Positions 50,821-59,561 of a DNA stretch of 64,000 bases are shown here, piece by piece. The notes under the pieces were generated by a model. That model saw only the letters and a program-made list of their open reading frames with translations, had not been told where the DNA came from and ran no database searches. A program made the translations under genes and the position numbers. How positions within the stretch are numbered: position 1 is the first letter of the stretch; the number at the start of each line of letters is the position of its first letter. Source of the stretch: Porphyromonas sp. (GTDB lineage Bacteria > Bacteroidota > Bacteroidia > Bacteroidales > Porphyromonadaceae); NCBI GenBank assembly GCA_029983505.1, contig JASBZK010000007.1, positions 1-64,000 of the forward strand, given 5' to 3'.

Positions 50821-50900
50821 GGTACAGGCCAAAAACTTTTCGTCGGTCTGACCGAGAAGGAAAGGAGACACGGACCAAAAAGAATTTTTTGGTCTGTACC
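50821..50900. repeat. Intergenic GTACGTAC/CAGACC repeat, copy 11
   Basis: GGTACAGGCC, GTCGGTCTGACCGAG and GAGACACGGACCAAAAA are followed by TTTTTTGGTCTGTACC. The last two form a dyad with an A/T-rich loop. It lies directly upstream of the tRNA-Arg promoter. Confidence 0.7.
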
Positions 50901-50910
50901 GGAAAAACGT

Positions 50911-50941
50911 TTGGAAGTATGAAAAAATGGTGGTACCTTTG
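50911..50941 (+). promoter_or_regulatory. Promoter of tRNA-Arg
   Basis: TTG (50911-50913), a 20-base spacer, then TACCTTTG (50934-50941), a near-ideal Bacteroidetes promoter 25 bases before the tRNA. Confidence 0.75.
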
Positions 50942-50965
50942 CAACACGAAACAAAAAAGACATCC

Positions 50966-51039
50966 GGCTCCTTAGCTCAACTGAATAGAGCATCTGACTA
51001 CGGATCAGAAGGTTATAGGTTTGAATCCTATAGGAGTCA
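50966..51039 (+). tRNA. tRNA-Arg (anticodon ACG)
   Basis: 74 nt. The acceptor stem GGCTCCT pairs with AGGAGTC (one G-U) and the discriminator is A. The anticodon stem TCTGA/TCAGA holds ACG at 51000-51002. T arm TATAGG-TTTGAAT-CCTATA is standard. CCA is not encoded. Confidence 0.95.
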
Positions 51040-51056
51040 CTTTTGAATCGACATTT

Positions 51057-51088
51057 ATCCCCGGCAATAGGGTTCTATTGTCGGGGAT
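51057..51088 (+). terminator. Hairpin after tRNA-Arg
   Basis: ATCCCCGGCAATAG (51057-51070) pairs with CTATTGTCGGGGAT (51075-51088) with one G-U pair and a four-base loop. Only a short T-rich tail follows, so it may end or process the tRNA transcript, or form the leader of the MATE gene. Confidence 0.55.
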
Positions 51089-51131
51089 TATTGTGCAAAT
51101 CCGGGATAGTAAACCATTCTTTGCCAAAATA

Positions 51132-52478
51132 ATGACGACATACTTAACCAATGACCATGCGAAGTCCATCCTCCGGCTCGGCACGCCGATTATGCTGGGG
51201 CAGCTGGGGGTGATACTCGTCGGCTTCGTCGACAACATTATGGTGGGGCACTACGGCACGTCCGAGCTCGCCGCCGCCTCTTTTGTCAATAACTTCATCA
51301 ATCTCGCCTTTATCCTCGGCATCGGGTTTAGCTACGGACTGACACCCCTTGTAGCGGGCAGCTATGCCACCAAGAACGGTCGGCTGAGGACGCTGCTGGA
51401 GAGTTCCGTTTTTGCGAACGTCCTCGTAGGGGTCTTTCTAACTCTGGTGATGGGGCTCTTTTTCTGGCAGATCGAGTGGCTCAAGCAGCCCGTGGAGCTT
51501 CTGCCCCTGATACGCCCCTATTTCCTCATTCACCTCGTGAGCATCATTCCGCTGATGGTCTTCAACGCCTACAAGCAGTTCACCGACGGCGTGGAGCAGA
51601 CGATGGTGAGTATGCGGTCTATTTTGATCTCCAACGTCGTCAATATCGTCTTCAATTACCTACTGATATACGGTGTTTTCGGCTTTCCGGAGTTAGGGCT
51701 TGTGGGGGCCGGTCTCTCCACGCTTTTGTCCCGATTCGTGATGCTCTTCCTCCTGATGTACGCCGTGCACCGCACGAAACGCTTTCACAAGATTTTCGAG
51801 GAGACGGGTAGCACGGAGGGTCGTGTGGAGCGGGCAGCGCTCTCCGACCTTACCCGCCTCGGTCTCCCCTCCGGTATGCAGATGGGGCTCGAGAGTGGCT
51901 CTTTTTCCATCGCGGTGGTGATGATCGGGTGGCTCGGGGCGGTGCCGCTGGCGGCGCACCAAGTGGTCAACACTCTCTCTACGCTCGGTTTTATGGTCTA
52001 CTACGGTCTCTCGAGCGCGGTGTCGATACGGGTGGGGTACTTCTATGAGCTCGGGAAAAAGAAAGCGATCGAGCACACCGTGAAAAGCGGTCTTGCCCTC
52101 CACTTCGCACTCGCCCTTGTCCTTGTCCTCGCTCTGCTCCTCTTTCGCACGCAGATCGGACGCATCTTTACGAGTGACGAGGCGGTTCTCGTACTGGTGG
52201 CGGAGCTTATCTTCATCCTCTGCGTCTACCAGCCCGGGGACATCTTCCAGATTCTGTACAGCAACGCCCTCCGCGGACTCCACGACGTGAAGTTTACCGC
52301 ATGGGCGGCGCTCTTTTCGTACGCCGTGATGACGGTCGGCGTGGGGTATGTCTTCGGCTTCGTCTTGGAGTGGGGCGTGATGGGCGTGTGGCGCGGGTTC
52401 CCTGTGGGACTGACCACACTCGGCGCCTTGCTGTACGGACGCTACCGGAGGGTGATGAACTCCGAAATAAAATCGTAA
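51132..52478 (+). CDS. MATE family efflux transporter
   Basis: 448 residues from the ATG at 51132; the longer open frame would overlap the tRNA. Twelve membrane helices are expected in two MatE halves: ILRLGTPIMLGQLGVILVGFVDNIMVGHYG opens the first, and LGLPSGMQMGLESGSFSIAVVMIGWLG the second. It probably exports drugs or metabolites using a sodium or proton gradient. It is followed after 43 bases by gtrA. Confidence 0.93.
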   Translation: MTTYLTNDHAKSILRLGTPIMLGQLGVILVGFVDNIMVGHYGTSELAAASFVNNFINLAFILGIGFSYGLTPLVAGSYATKNGRLRTLLESSVFANVLVGVFLTLVMGLFFWQIEWLKQPVELLPLIRPYFLIHLVSIIPLMVFNAYKQFTDGVEQTMVSMRSILISNVVNIVFNYLLIYGVFGFPELGLVGAGLSTLLSRFVMLFLLMYAVHRTKRFHKIFEETGSTEGRVERAALSDLTRLGLPSGMQMGLESGSFSIAVVMIGWLGAVPLAAHQVVNTLSTLGFMVYYGLSSAVSIRVGYFYELGKKKAIEHTVKSGLALHFALALVLVLALLLFRTQIGRIFTSDEAVLVLVAELIFILCVYQPGDIFQILYSNALRGLHDVKFTAWAALFSYAVMTVGVGYVFGFVLEWGVMGVWRGFPVGLTTLGALLYGRYRRVMNSEIKS

Positions 52479-52521
52479 CTTTGTACGCGTCCATCGCATT
52501 TTAGGTTAGAGAAAAGAGACT

Positions 52522-52920
52522 GTGAGCAGTACGATGCCGTCCGGTCGGCAAACTCTCGGGCAATTGATTAAATACGGCGCTGTGGGCGTGCTCAATACGC
52601 TCATTACGGCGCTGGTGATTTACGTATGCCAAGAGCTGTGGGGGATGAGTCCCGTGGCAAGCAACGCCATAGGGTACGCGGCAGGGCTCGTCAATAGCTT
52701 CGTCTTCAATAGCAGGTGGACGTTCAAGAGCGCCTTTTCGTGGCGAAATTTCATCGGATTTATGCTCGCTTTCGGCATCTGTTACGTGATTCAGCTACTG
52801 GTGCTTTTGGGCTTGAAGGAAGTGGACGCCATCCCGCCGTACCCTCGGCAGCTGATCGCAATGGTCGTCTACACCGGGGCAAACTTTTTGCTCAACAAAT
52901 TCGTCGTCTTCCATAAGTAG
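52522..52920 (+). CDS. GtrA family membrane protein
   Basis: 132 residues from a GTG start; an ATG four codons later is an alternative. Four membrane helices, with LIKYGAVGVLNTLITALVIYV, NAIGYAAGLVNSFVFNSRWTF and ANFLLNKFVVF typical of GtrA. Such proteins are thought to flip or position polyprenyl-linked sugars. The next gene is a GtrB-like glycosyltransferase, the usual partner. Confidence 0.9.
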   Translation: MSSTMPSGRQTLGQLIKYGAVGVLNTLITALVIYVCQELWGMSPVASNAIGYAAGLVNSFVFNSRWTFKSAFSWRNFIGFMLAFGICYVIQLLVLLGLKEVDAIPPYPRQLIAMVVYTGANFLLNKFVVFHK

Positions 52921-52937
52921 CATCCCGCTTATCCGCT

Positions 52938-53966
52938 ATGTCCGCAAAGACCGCCACCCTCACCGTCATTATCCCGTGTTTCAACGAGGAACAGGTACTC
53001 TCCGCGTGCTATGCCCGCGTCAAAAGTATGCTGGAGGGGATGAGAGCGGATTTCGGGGTCGAGGGCTTCATTCTCTTCGTCAATGACGGCAGCAGAGACC
53101 GCACCCCTTTTATCCTTAATGACTTGGCGAAAAAAGACCCCGGTGCGGTGCAAGTCATCCACCTCTCCCGAAACTTCGGTCACCAGCCTGCCCTCACCGC
53201 CGGGATGCGGTACTGTCACACAGACCTCGCCGTCTCTATGGATGCCGACCTCCAAGACCCGCCCGAAGTAATCCCCGAGATGTACCGACGAATGCGGGAC
53301 AGCGAGGTCGACGTGGTCTACGGCGTGCGGTCGGAGAGACAGGGCGAGACGTGGTTCAAAAAAGCCAGCGCCAAGGCTTTTTACCGAATCCTCAATAAGA
53401 TGAGCGAAGTGCCGCTGCCCGTAGACACCGGGGACTTCCGTATGATGGACAAAAGCGTCTTGGACGCCTTTCGCTCCCTCCCCGAGCATAACAAATATAT
53501 CCGCGGGCTGATCTCGTGGCTCGGTTTCACCCAAGCTCCGCTCGAATACCGGCGCGAAGCCCGCCTCGCAGGGAAGACGAAGTATTCCCTCAGCCAGATG
53601 GTGTCTCTCGCCGTGAACGCGATGCAGCACTTCTCCCACAAACCCCTAAAGCTTGCGATGAGCCTGGGCTACATCACCGTCCTTCTCGCTGTCCTCCTCG
53701 GACTGTGGGTCATTTTGGGCAAGGTCTTCGGCTTCACCCACCCGGAAGCTGGCTGGTCTTCGATCGTTTTCTTCATCGCGTTCTTTGCCGGCATACAGCT
53801 CATATCGCTCGGGATGCTCTCGAGCTACGTCTCCCTCATCTTTGACGAAGTGAAGGAACGACCCGAGTACATCGTGGCCCGGACGCTGAACCTCCCGGAC
53901 CCCGTCCCGCCTTTCTCCCCACTCAACCTAAACGACTCAGACGATGCAAAAAGAGAACCTCGATAG
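52938..53966 (+). CDS. GtrB-like family 2 glycosyltransferase
   Basis: 342 residues. The GT2 domain (about 8-230) has LTVIIPCFNEEQVL, FVNDGSRDRT, HLSRNFGHQPALTAGM and the metal-binding MDADLQDPPE. Two C-terminal membrane helices follow (about 235-265 and 275-305). It probably transfers a sugar from a nucleotide donor to polyprenyl phosphate, working with the adjacent GtrA. Its end overlaps the cca start by 23 bases. Confidence 0.93.
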   Translation: MSAKTATLTVIIPCFNEEQVLSACYARVKSMLEGMRADFGVEGFILFVNDGSRDRTPFILNDLAKKDPGAVQVIHLSRNFGHQPALTAGMRYCHTDLAVSMDADLQDPPEVIPEMYRRMRDSEVDVVYGVRSERQGETWFKKASAKAFYRILNKMSEVPLPVDTGDFRMMDKSVLDAFRSLPEHNKYIRGLISWLGFTQAPLEYRREARLAGKTKYSLSQMVSLAVNAMQHFSHKPLKLAMSLGYITVLLAVLLGLWVILGKVFGFTHPEAGWSSIVFFIAFFAGIQLISLGMLSSYVSLIFDEVKERPEYIVARTLNLPDPVPPFSPLNLNDSDDAKREPR

Positions 53967-55395
53967 GCATCTCTCCGATAAACTGTACGAACTATTTGGT
54001 CGCGACCTATACGCCGCCCTCGAGAGCTCAGCGGACGCACTTGGACAGGAGCTACGGGTCGTCGGCGGCACGGTGCGCGATCTCATCCTCGACCGCCCTA
54101 CGTCCGACTTCGACTTCGTGACCGAAGGCAGCGGACTTCTTCTCGCGGAGCAACTGAAAGAAAAGCTTGGGAAGAGGGCGCGCGTCACGCTCTTCCGAAA
54201 CTTCGGCACCGCACAGGTCAAGTACCGCGGCTTGGAGTTGGAGTTCGTCGGCGCCCGGCGCGAGAGTTACCGTGCCGACAGCCGGAACCCGATCGTCGAA
54301 GAGGGCAGCTTTGATGATGACGAGAAACGGAGAGATTTCACCATCAATGCCCTGTCAATTACGCTAAACGGTCCCCGGAAAGGCATCCTCCACGACCCGT
54401 TCGGCGGCCTTGAAGACCTCGAGAGAGGCCTTATCCGTACACCGCTTGATCCGGACGTCACGTTCTCGGACGATCCCCTCCGTATGATGAGGGCGGTGCG
54501 CTTCGCTGCTCAGCTCGGCTTTACCGTCCCGGAGGACATCAAGGAAGCGATTCGCCGCAACTCGGATCGGCTCAAGATCGTAAGCATGGAGCGGGTGACG
54601 ACGGAGTTCCTCAAGATTATGGCCTCAAGAAAGCCTTCCGTCGGTCTCGGTCTGATGCAGGAGACGGGGCTGATGCCGCTCTACCTCCCGGAGATCTCTG
54701 CCCTTATGGGCGCTGAGACGCGGGACGGCATCGGACATAAAAATAACTTTTACCACACGATAACCGTGGTGGATCAATTGGCCGAACGCTCGGACAAAGA
54801 AGAGCTGAGACTGGCGGCTCTTTTTCACGACGTGGGCAAGCCCATCGTCAAGAAGTTCACCCCCGGGGCGGGTTGGAGCTTTTACAACCACGACTTCGTG
54901 GGAATGAAGATGCTCCCCAAGATCTTCCGACGCGTCAAACTGCCGCTTGACGAGCGCCTGAAGTACGTCCAGAAGCTCGTCCGTCTCCATATGCGTCCCG
55001 CCCAGCTTGCAGACGAAGGGGTCACCGACTCTGCCGTCCGGAGGCTCCTCTTCGAGGCAGGCGACGACATCGACGACCTGATGACGCTTTGCGAAAGTGA
55101 CCTGACGAGCAAAAATCCCGACAAAGTCCGCAAATACCTCGACAACTTCGCCCTCGTTCGCGAGAAGCTCAAAGAGATCGAAGAGAAAGACCGCATCCGC
55201 AACTTCCAGCCCCCTGTCAAAGGCGAAGAAATTATGGCCACATACGGACTGGAGCCCCGGCGGGAAGTCGGGCTCATCAAGGAAGCGATAAAAGAGGCGA
55301 TTTTGGACGGCATCATCCCCAACGACCACGAAGCCGCCTATGCGTTTATGGTCGATTTTGCCCGCAAAAATTACGGGCTCGAGCCTTTGGAATGA
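53944..55395 (+). CDS. cca: CCA tRNA nucleotidyltransferase / poly(A) polymerase family with HD domain
   Basis: 483 residues. The nucleotidyltransferase head has LRVVGGTVRDLILDRPTSDFDFVTEG with the catalytic DFDF, then RRDFTINALSI and DDPLRMMRAVRFAAQLGF. An HD domain (AALFHDVGKP) follows at about 295. It adds or repairs the CCA end of tRNAs, which fits both tRNA genes here lacking an encoded CCA. It overlaps the GT2 gene and converges on pyrB. Confidence 0.93.
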   Translation: MQKENLDRHLSDKLYELFGRDLYAALESSADALGQELRVVGGTVRDLILDRPTSDFDFVTEGSGLLLAEQLKEKLGKRARVTLFRNFGTAQVKYRGLELEFVGARRESYRADSRNPIVEEGSFDDDEKRRDFTINALSITLNGPRKGILHDPFGGLEDLERGLIRTPLDPDVTFSDDPLRMMRAVRFAAQLGFTVPEDIKEAIRRNSDRLKIVSMERVTTEFLKIMASRKPSVGLGLMQETGLMPLYLPEISALMGAETRDGIGHKNNFYHTITVVDQLAERSDKEELRLAALFHDVGKPIVKKFTPGAGWSFYNHDFVGMKMLPKIFRRVKLPLDERLKYVQKLVRLHMRPAQLADEGVTDSAVRRLLFEAGDDIDDLMTLCESDLTSKNPDKVRKYLDNFALVREKLKEIEEKDRIRNFQPPVKGEEIMATYGLEPRREVGLIKEAIKEAILDGIIPNDHEAAYAFMVDFARKNYGLEPLE

Positions 55396-55398
55396 GTC

Positions 55399-56316
55399 TC
55401 AGCCCACCTCTATCCCCAGTCCGCGACAAATCAGCGCCTCGCGTACGTAGAGACCGTTTTGCGCCTGCGTGAAATAGTAGGCGTGCGGTGTGTGGTCTAC
55501 GTCCATGGCGATCTCACCCACGCGGGGCAGAGGGTGGAGGATCCGCATGTTTTCCTTCGCATCTTCGAGCATAGACGCCTTGAGGACGAACGCATTCTTT
55601 ATCGCTTCGTAGTCCTCTTCGTCCGTGAAGCGTTCCCTCTGCACGCGGGTCATATAGAGGATATCTGTGGCATTGATGACTTCGGGAGAGAGGTCGAGGG
55701 TGTAGTCGGCGGGGATGCCGTGCTCGTCGCAGTACTCCACATACTCGTCGGGCAGCGCCAGTTGCTCAGGCGCCACGAAGATGAACTTCGGCGAAAAATG
55801 GCTCAGCCCCGAGATCAGCGAGTGTACCGTCCTGCCGTACTTCAAGTCGCCTACCATCGTCACCGTGAGGTCTCTCAGTGTCCCTTGCGTCGTAGCTATG
55901 GAGTAGAGGTCCAGCAGTGTCTGGCTGGGGTGCTGGTTCGCGCCGTCACCGGCGTTGATCACGGGTACGTCCGTCACTTCGCTCGCATACTTGGCTGCTC
56001 CTTCGAGGAAGTGGCGCATAATGATGATGTCGGCGTAATTGGAGACCATCCGGATGGTGTCGTAGAGACTTTCGCCCTTCACAGAGCTCGAGTTCTTCGG
56101 ATCCTGAAACCCGATGACGCGTCCCCTGAGACGGTTGACTGCCGTCTCGAAGCTGAGACGTGTCCGTGTGCTTGGCTCAAAGAAAAGGGTAGCCGCCACT
56201 TTCCCTTGGAGAAAATCTTGATTGGGCGCTTGCTCGAAAAAGCGCGCCGTTCTTAGAATTTTGAGGATATCGTCCTCTCCCAGCTGTTCTATGGAATACA
56301 GGCTCCTTGGGTTCAT
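55399..56316 (-). CDS. pyrB: Aspartate carbamoyltransferase, catalytic chain
   Basis: 305 residues. FFEPSTRTRLSFETA binds carbamoyl phosphate; VINAGDGANQHPSQTLLDLYSI and LHPLPRVGEI are the other conserved segments. It starts pyrimidine synthesis. The regulatory chain gene pyrI, which follows pyrB in many Bacteroidales, is not next to it: three bases beyond the stop the convergent cca gene ends. A -7 element lies about 80 bases upstream. Confidence 0.96.
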   Translation of the reverse strand: MNPRSLYSIEQLGEDDILKILRTARFFEQAPNQDFLQGKVAATLFFEPSTRTRLSFETAVNRLRGRVIGFQDPKNSSSVKGESLYDTIRMVSNYADIIIMRHFLEGAAKYASEVTDVPVINAGDGANQHPSQTLLDLYSIATTQGTLRDLTVTMVGDLKYGRTVHSLISGLSHFSPKFIFVAPEQLALPDEYVEYCDEHGIPADYTLDLSPEVINATDILYMTRVQRERFTDEEDYEAIKNAFVLKASMLEDAKENMRILHPLPRVGEIAMDVDHTPHAYYFTQAQNGLYVREALICRGLGIEVG

Positions 56317-56397
56317 ACTTGCTTCGGCAACTAAATGGTGATACTGTTATTTTCAAAAGAGATTTGCGGCAACCCGGCACACACGTCCGATACCTCG

Positions 56398-56405
56398 CAA
56401 ATATA
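56398..56405 (-). promoter_or_regulatory. -7 element of pyrB
   Basis: The minus strand reads TATATTTG. The leader would be about 75 bases. No attenuator hairpin was evident in it. Confidence 0.5.
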
Positions 56406-56598
56406 CCCCTTTTGAGTCGAAGAGCGGATGTGATCTGCTGATAAGTGACGGATTGGGCTCCCGATTTCCCGGGGGCGTCGGAAGCGGTTTTGCCTCCCGA
56501 AAAATGCATTTTTCTGCTGTAGAATATGTAAAAAGTCGCTTTTAAGTGCAATATTTGGGGGATAAGGCAAGAAAAAGTGCATTTTTCTCACGAAAAGC

Positions 56599-56629
56599 TT
56601 GCATATGTCAGAAAAACCCATTACCTTTG
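56599..56629 (+). promoter_or_regulatory. Promoter of a candidate small RNA
   Basis: TTG (56599-56601), a 20-base spacer and TACCTTTG (56622-56629), matching the tRNA promoters in this window. No protein gene follows before a terminator about 55 bases later. Confidence 0.7.
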
Positions 56630-56635
56630 CATCGT

Positions 56636-56708
56636 GGTTTTTTCATAATAGTATTAGATTAAAGGTTAAACAAGAAAGAATTGGGATGTCGTGAGACATC
56701 CTTTTCTC
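56636..56708 (+). ncRNA. Candidate small RNA of about 70 nt
   Basis: A strong promoter and a compact terminator define it: GGATGTC (56684-56690), a GTGA tetraloop, GACATCC (56695-56701), then TTTTCTCATTTT. The 5' part is A/T-rich and begins with a run of T. No frame of useful length is present. From memory, similar short promoter-to-terminator units occur in other Bacteroidales genomes, but I cannot name the family. The rest of 56406-56598 shows no gene. Confidence 0.6.
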
Positions 56709-56739
56709 ATTTTATGGGGGTACCTCCCCGCCGCGGAGG

Positions 56740-56825
56740 AGATACAGGCCAAAAAGTTTTTCCCGGTCTGACCCGGACGGAAGTCTTGTACGGTACCGGA
56801 TTCTTTTCTTGCACGTACCAAAATT
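56740..56825. repeat. Intergenic GTACGTAC/CAGACC repeat, copy 12
   Basis: GAGATACAGGCCAAAAAG, CCCGGTCTGACCCGG, GTACGGTACCGG and GCACGTACCAAAATT occur in order. It lies between the candidate small RNA and the aroQ promoter. Confidence 0.7.
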
Positions 56826-56856
56826 GAGGCGGCAAATAAGGGGAGGAAAAAAGTGG

Positions 56857-56864
56857 TACCTTTG
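56857..56864 (+). promoter_or_regulatory. -7 element of the aroQ-pyk series
   Basis: TACCTTTG. Transcription would start near 56871, giving a leader of about 77 bases before aroQ. No good -33 box at the right distance. Confidence 0.55.
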
Positions 56865-56947
56865 TAACGTCGGAAAGTTTTCTTGAAGCAAGGAGGGTAG
56901 GGCGGCGACCGCCGGCAGACTTCCCCTCCCGAAGAGCAGAAAAAGCA

Positions 56948-57376
56948 ATGCGCACGATTCACATCATCAATGGTCCCAACCTCAATAGGCTCGGCTCTCG
57001 TGAGCCGGAGCTGTACGGCAGTACCGCTTTTGAGGATTATCTGGAGCGCCTGCGGGCGCTTTTCCCGAGCGTGGATCTCGTCTATTATCAGTCCAATCAC
57101 GAAGGTGACCTCATCGATTACCTCCAAAGCGGCGTGGACGGCGAAGCCATCGGTGTCGTGCTCAACGCCGGAGCCTATTCCCACTACTCTTATGCCATCC
57201 GTGATGCCGTCGCGATGGTGCACGTGCCGGTGATAGAGGTGCACATCACCAACATCGCGGCGCGAGACGAATTCCGTCACACTTCCGTGCTGACGCCTGT
57301 CTGCGAAGGAATGCTCTCGGGCTTCGGCTTGGACGGGTACCGGCTCGCCGTCGCGCATTTGCTTGCAAGGCGGTGA
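56948..57376 (+). CDS. aroQ: 3-dehydroquinate dehydratase, type II
   Basis: 142 residues, the normal size. INGPNLNRLGSREPELYG holds the catalytic Arg and Tyr region; YYQSNHEGDLIDYL, LNAGAYSHYSYAIRDA and VIEVHITNIAARDEFRHTSVL (catalytic His) follow. It removes water from dehydroquinate in the shikimate pathway. pyk starts 62 bases later on the same strand. Confidence 0.96.
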   Translation: MRTIHIINGPNLNRLGSREPELYGSTAFEDYLERLRALFPSVDLVYYQSNHEGDLIDYLQSGVDGEAIGVVLNAGAYSHYSYAIRDAVAMVHVPVIEVHITNIAARDEFRHTSVLTPVCEGMLSGFGLDGYRLAVAHLLARR

Positions 57377-57438
57377 AGCGAGGGGTGCAGACAAGAGCAA
57401 TTTTGAAGTTTGAACATAGAGAAGAACAGAGATTTAAT

Positions 57439-58914
57439 ATGGTACATAAAGCAACAAAGATAGTCGCTACCATCTCGGACTTGAGGTGCGACGTGGATTT
57501 CCTCAAGCAGGTGATTGCAGAGGGCGTGAATGTCGTGCGGATGAATACCGCACATATGACGGAAGAGGGCTACGACAGGGTTATCCGAAACGTCCGCTCC
57601 GTCTCCAACAAAGTGGGCATCCTGATGGATACCAAGGGCCCCGAAGTGCGCACCACGGGCACCGATGAGCCGCTCGTCTACAAGACCGGCGAGGAGGTCG
57701 CGATCGCTGCCAACCCCCTTCAGACGTCGACGCACGAAGTGCTGTCCGTGAACTACGCCGGCTTCGTCAACGACGTGGCTGAGGGTCACCACATCCTCAT
57801 TGATGACGGTCTTATAGACCTCCTTGTGGTCAAAAAGGAGAGAGACCTCCTTCGCTGCACCGTCCTTAACGACGGCGTCGTGGGCTCGCGTAAGAGCGTG
57901 AATGTCCCCGGAGCGCATTTCAAGCTCCCCGCACTCAACGAAAAAGACCACCGCGCCATACTCTATGCCATCGATCACGGCGTGGACTTCATCGCCCACT
58001 CTTTCGTGAGAAGCAAAGAGGACGTGCTGGAGATACAGCGTATCCTCGACGAACACAAGAGCCCGATAAAGATCATCTCCAAAATCGAAAACCAACAGGG
58101 CATCGACCATATCGACGAGATAATAGACGCCAGCTACGGCATAATGGTGGCCCGTGGAGACCTCGGCATCGAGCTTGAGTTCGAGAAGATACCCGCCCTT
58201 CAATCCATAATGGTGCGCAAGTGCATCGCCAAAAAGAAACCCGTGATCGTCGCTACCCAGATGCTGCACACCATGATGACCTCCCCCAGACCCACGAGAG
58301 CCGAAGTCTCGGACGTCTCCGGAGCCATTATGATGAATACCGACGCCGTTATGCTCTCCGGAGAGACTGCCAGCGGCAAATATCCCGTGGAGGCAGTACG
58401 CACCATGGCAGCCATCATCCGCGAAGCCGAGCAGCATAAGACGTGGACGGACAAGAAGATTAAGCCCAGCGCGTCCAAAAACGAGATCGACATCACCGGC
58501 TTCATCGCCAAGCAGACCGTCCGCAGTGTGGATCAGCTCGGCGTGAAGGCCATTATCAACGACACCTTTAGCGGGCTGACGGCACGAAGCCTCGCTTCGT
58601 ACCGCGGTAATGCCCCGATTTATGCCATCTGCTTCGATGAGCGCAAGTGCCGTGAGCTCTCCCTCTCGTACGGCGTGCACGCCTTTTACCGCAAGAATAC
58701 CGGCGGAGACAAGGGCATCTTTTACTACGACACCCTTAGAGAGCTGCTTGGCCGCGGTATGCTCCGCGAAAACGACTTGGTCGCATACGTCGGCGGGATG
58801 CTCTCGGACGAAACAGGCACGACGACACTGACCATCAACCGCGTCAAAGAGGCCATAGAGTACTATGCCGCACAGCACCCAGAGGAAGTTCCGGAGCACA
58901 TTGAGGGAGATTGA
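57439..58914 (+). CDS. pyk: Pyruvate kinase (Bacteroidetes type)
   Basis: 491 residues from the ATG at 57439; the open frame starts earlier, but MVHKATKIVATIS is the natural N-terminus. MDTKGPEVRTTG, SKIENQQGIDHIDEII, MVARGDLGIELEFEKIP and PVIVATQMLHTMMTSPRPTRAEVSDVSGA are pyruvate kinase motifs. The first substrate loop reads RMNTAHM where most enzymes have RxNFSHG, a feature shared by Bacteroidetes enzymes. It makes ATP and pyruvate from phosphoenolpyruvate. Its last 50 bases overlap the methyltransferase gene. Confidence 0.94.
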   Translation: MVHKATKIVATISDLRCDVDFLKQVIAEGVNVVRMNTAHMTEEGYDRVIRNVRSVSNKVGILMDTKGPEVRTTGTDEPLVYKTGEEVAIAANPLQTSTHEVLSVNYAGFVNDVAEGHHILIDDGLIDLLVVKKERDLLRCTVLNDGVVGSRKSVNVPGAHFKLPALNEKDHRAILYAIDHGVDFIAHSFVRSKEDVLEIQRILDEHKSPIKIISKIENQQGIDHIDEIIDASYGIMVARGDLGIELEFEKIPALQSIMVRKCIAKKKPVIVATQMLHTMMTSPRPTRAEVSDVSGAIMMNTDAVMLSGETASGKYPVEAVRTMAAIIREAEQHKTWTDKKIKPSASKNEIDITGFIAKQTVRSVDQLGVKAIINDTFSGLTARSLASYRGNAPIYAICFDERKCRELSLSYGVHAFYRKNTGGDKGIFYYDTLRELLGRGMLRENDLVAYVGGMLSDETGTTTLTINRVKEAIEYYAAQHPEEVPEHIEGD

Positions 58915-59542
58915 GCTCGAACACTACATCTCGGCTCACTCCACACCGGAAGCGGACGACCTCCGAAGCGTGGTGAGTCGTGCGGAGCAGGAGCTCGTCT
59001 ATCCGAGGATGGTCTCGGGTCATCTCCAGGGTCTTCTCCTCACGTTTCTTGTCCGGATGCTTCGCCCGAAGCGGATACTGGAGCTGGGGACGTTCGCGGC
59101 TTATGCCACGATCGCTCTTGCACGGGGCTTGGAGGACGGCGGAAGAGTAGTGACGGTGGAGATAGACCCGGATCTCGAGCCTTTCATCCGTAAGAGTCTC
59201 CGGGATGCGGGGGTGGAGCAAAAAGTGGATCTGCTCTTCGGTGACGCGACCTCCTTGGTCGAGTCCGGTCGGATTGACCTTTCGGAGACGACTTTGGTCT
59301 ACATTGATGCCAATAAAAGACATTACACAGAGTATTACGAGGCCATCATCCCGAAGCTCGGGAGCGGGGCGTTCGTCCTCGCAGACAACGTGCTATGGGG
59401 CGGCAAAGTGACGGATCCCGATGCCCGCGACCTTCAGACTGAGGGCATAAGGGCTTTTAATGACCTTGTACGGGACGACCCAAGAGTGGAGCAAGTCATC
59501 CTCCCCATCCGTGACGGGCTTACGCTCATCTCTGTCAAATAA
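58865..59542 (+). CDS. SAM-dependent O-methyltransferase (caffeoyl-CoA OMT-like family)
   Basis: 225 residues. ILELGTFAAYATIALARGL is the SAM-binding motif; VVTVEIDPDLEPFIRKSL, LVYIDANKRHYTEYYEAII and LADNVLWGGKV match the class I small-molecule O-methyltransferases. The substrate is unknown. The ATG at 58865 lies 50 bases inside pyk. The conserved part begins near LREIELEHYISAHS, so a TTG start near 58901 is an alternative. Confidence 0.9.
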   Translation: MPHSTQRKFRSTLREIELEHYISAHSTPEADDLRSVVSRAEQELVYPRMVSGHLQGLLLTFLVRMLRPKRILELGTFAAYATIALARGLEDGGRVVTVEIDPDLEPFIRKSLRDAGVEQKVDLLFGDATSLVESGRIDLSETTLVYIDANKRHYTEYYEAIIPKLGSGAFVLADNVLWGGKVTDPDARDLQTEGIRAFNDLVRDDPRVEQVILPIRDGLTLISVK

Positions 59543-59561
59543 ACATAAGAATAACGATACA

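Noticed and set aside
50966..51132. Longer start for the MATE gene at 51021
   Set aside because: It would place the start codon inside the tRNA-Arg gene; the conserved N-terminus begins at 51132.
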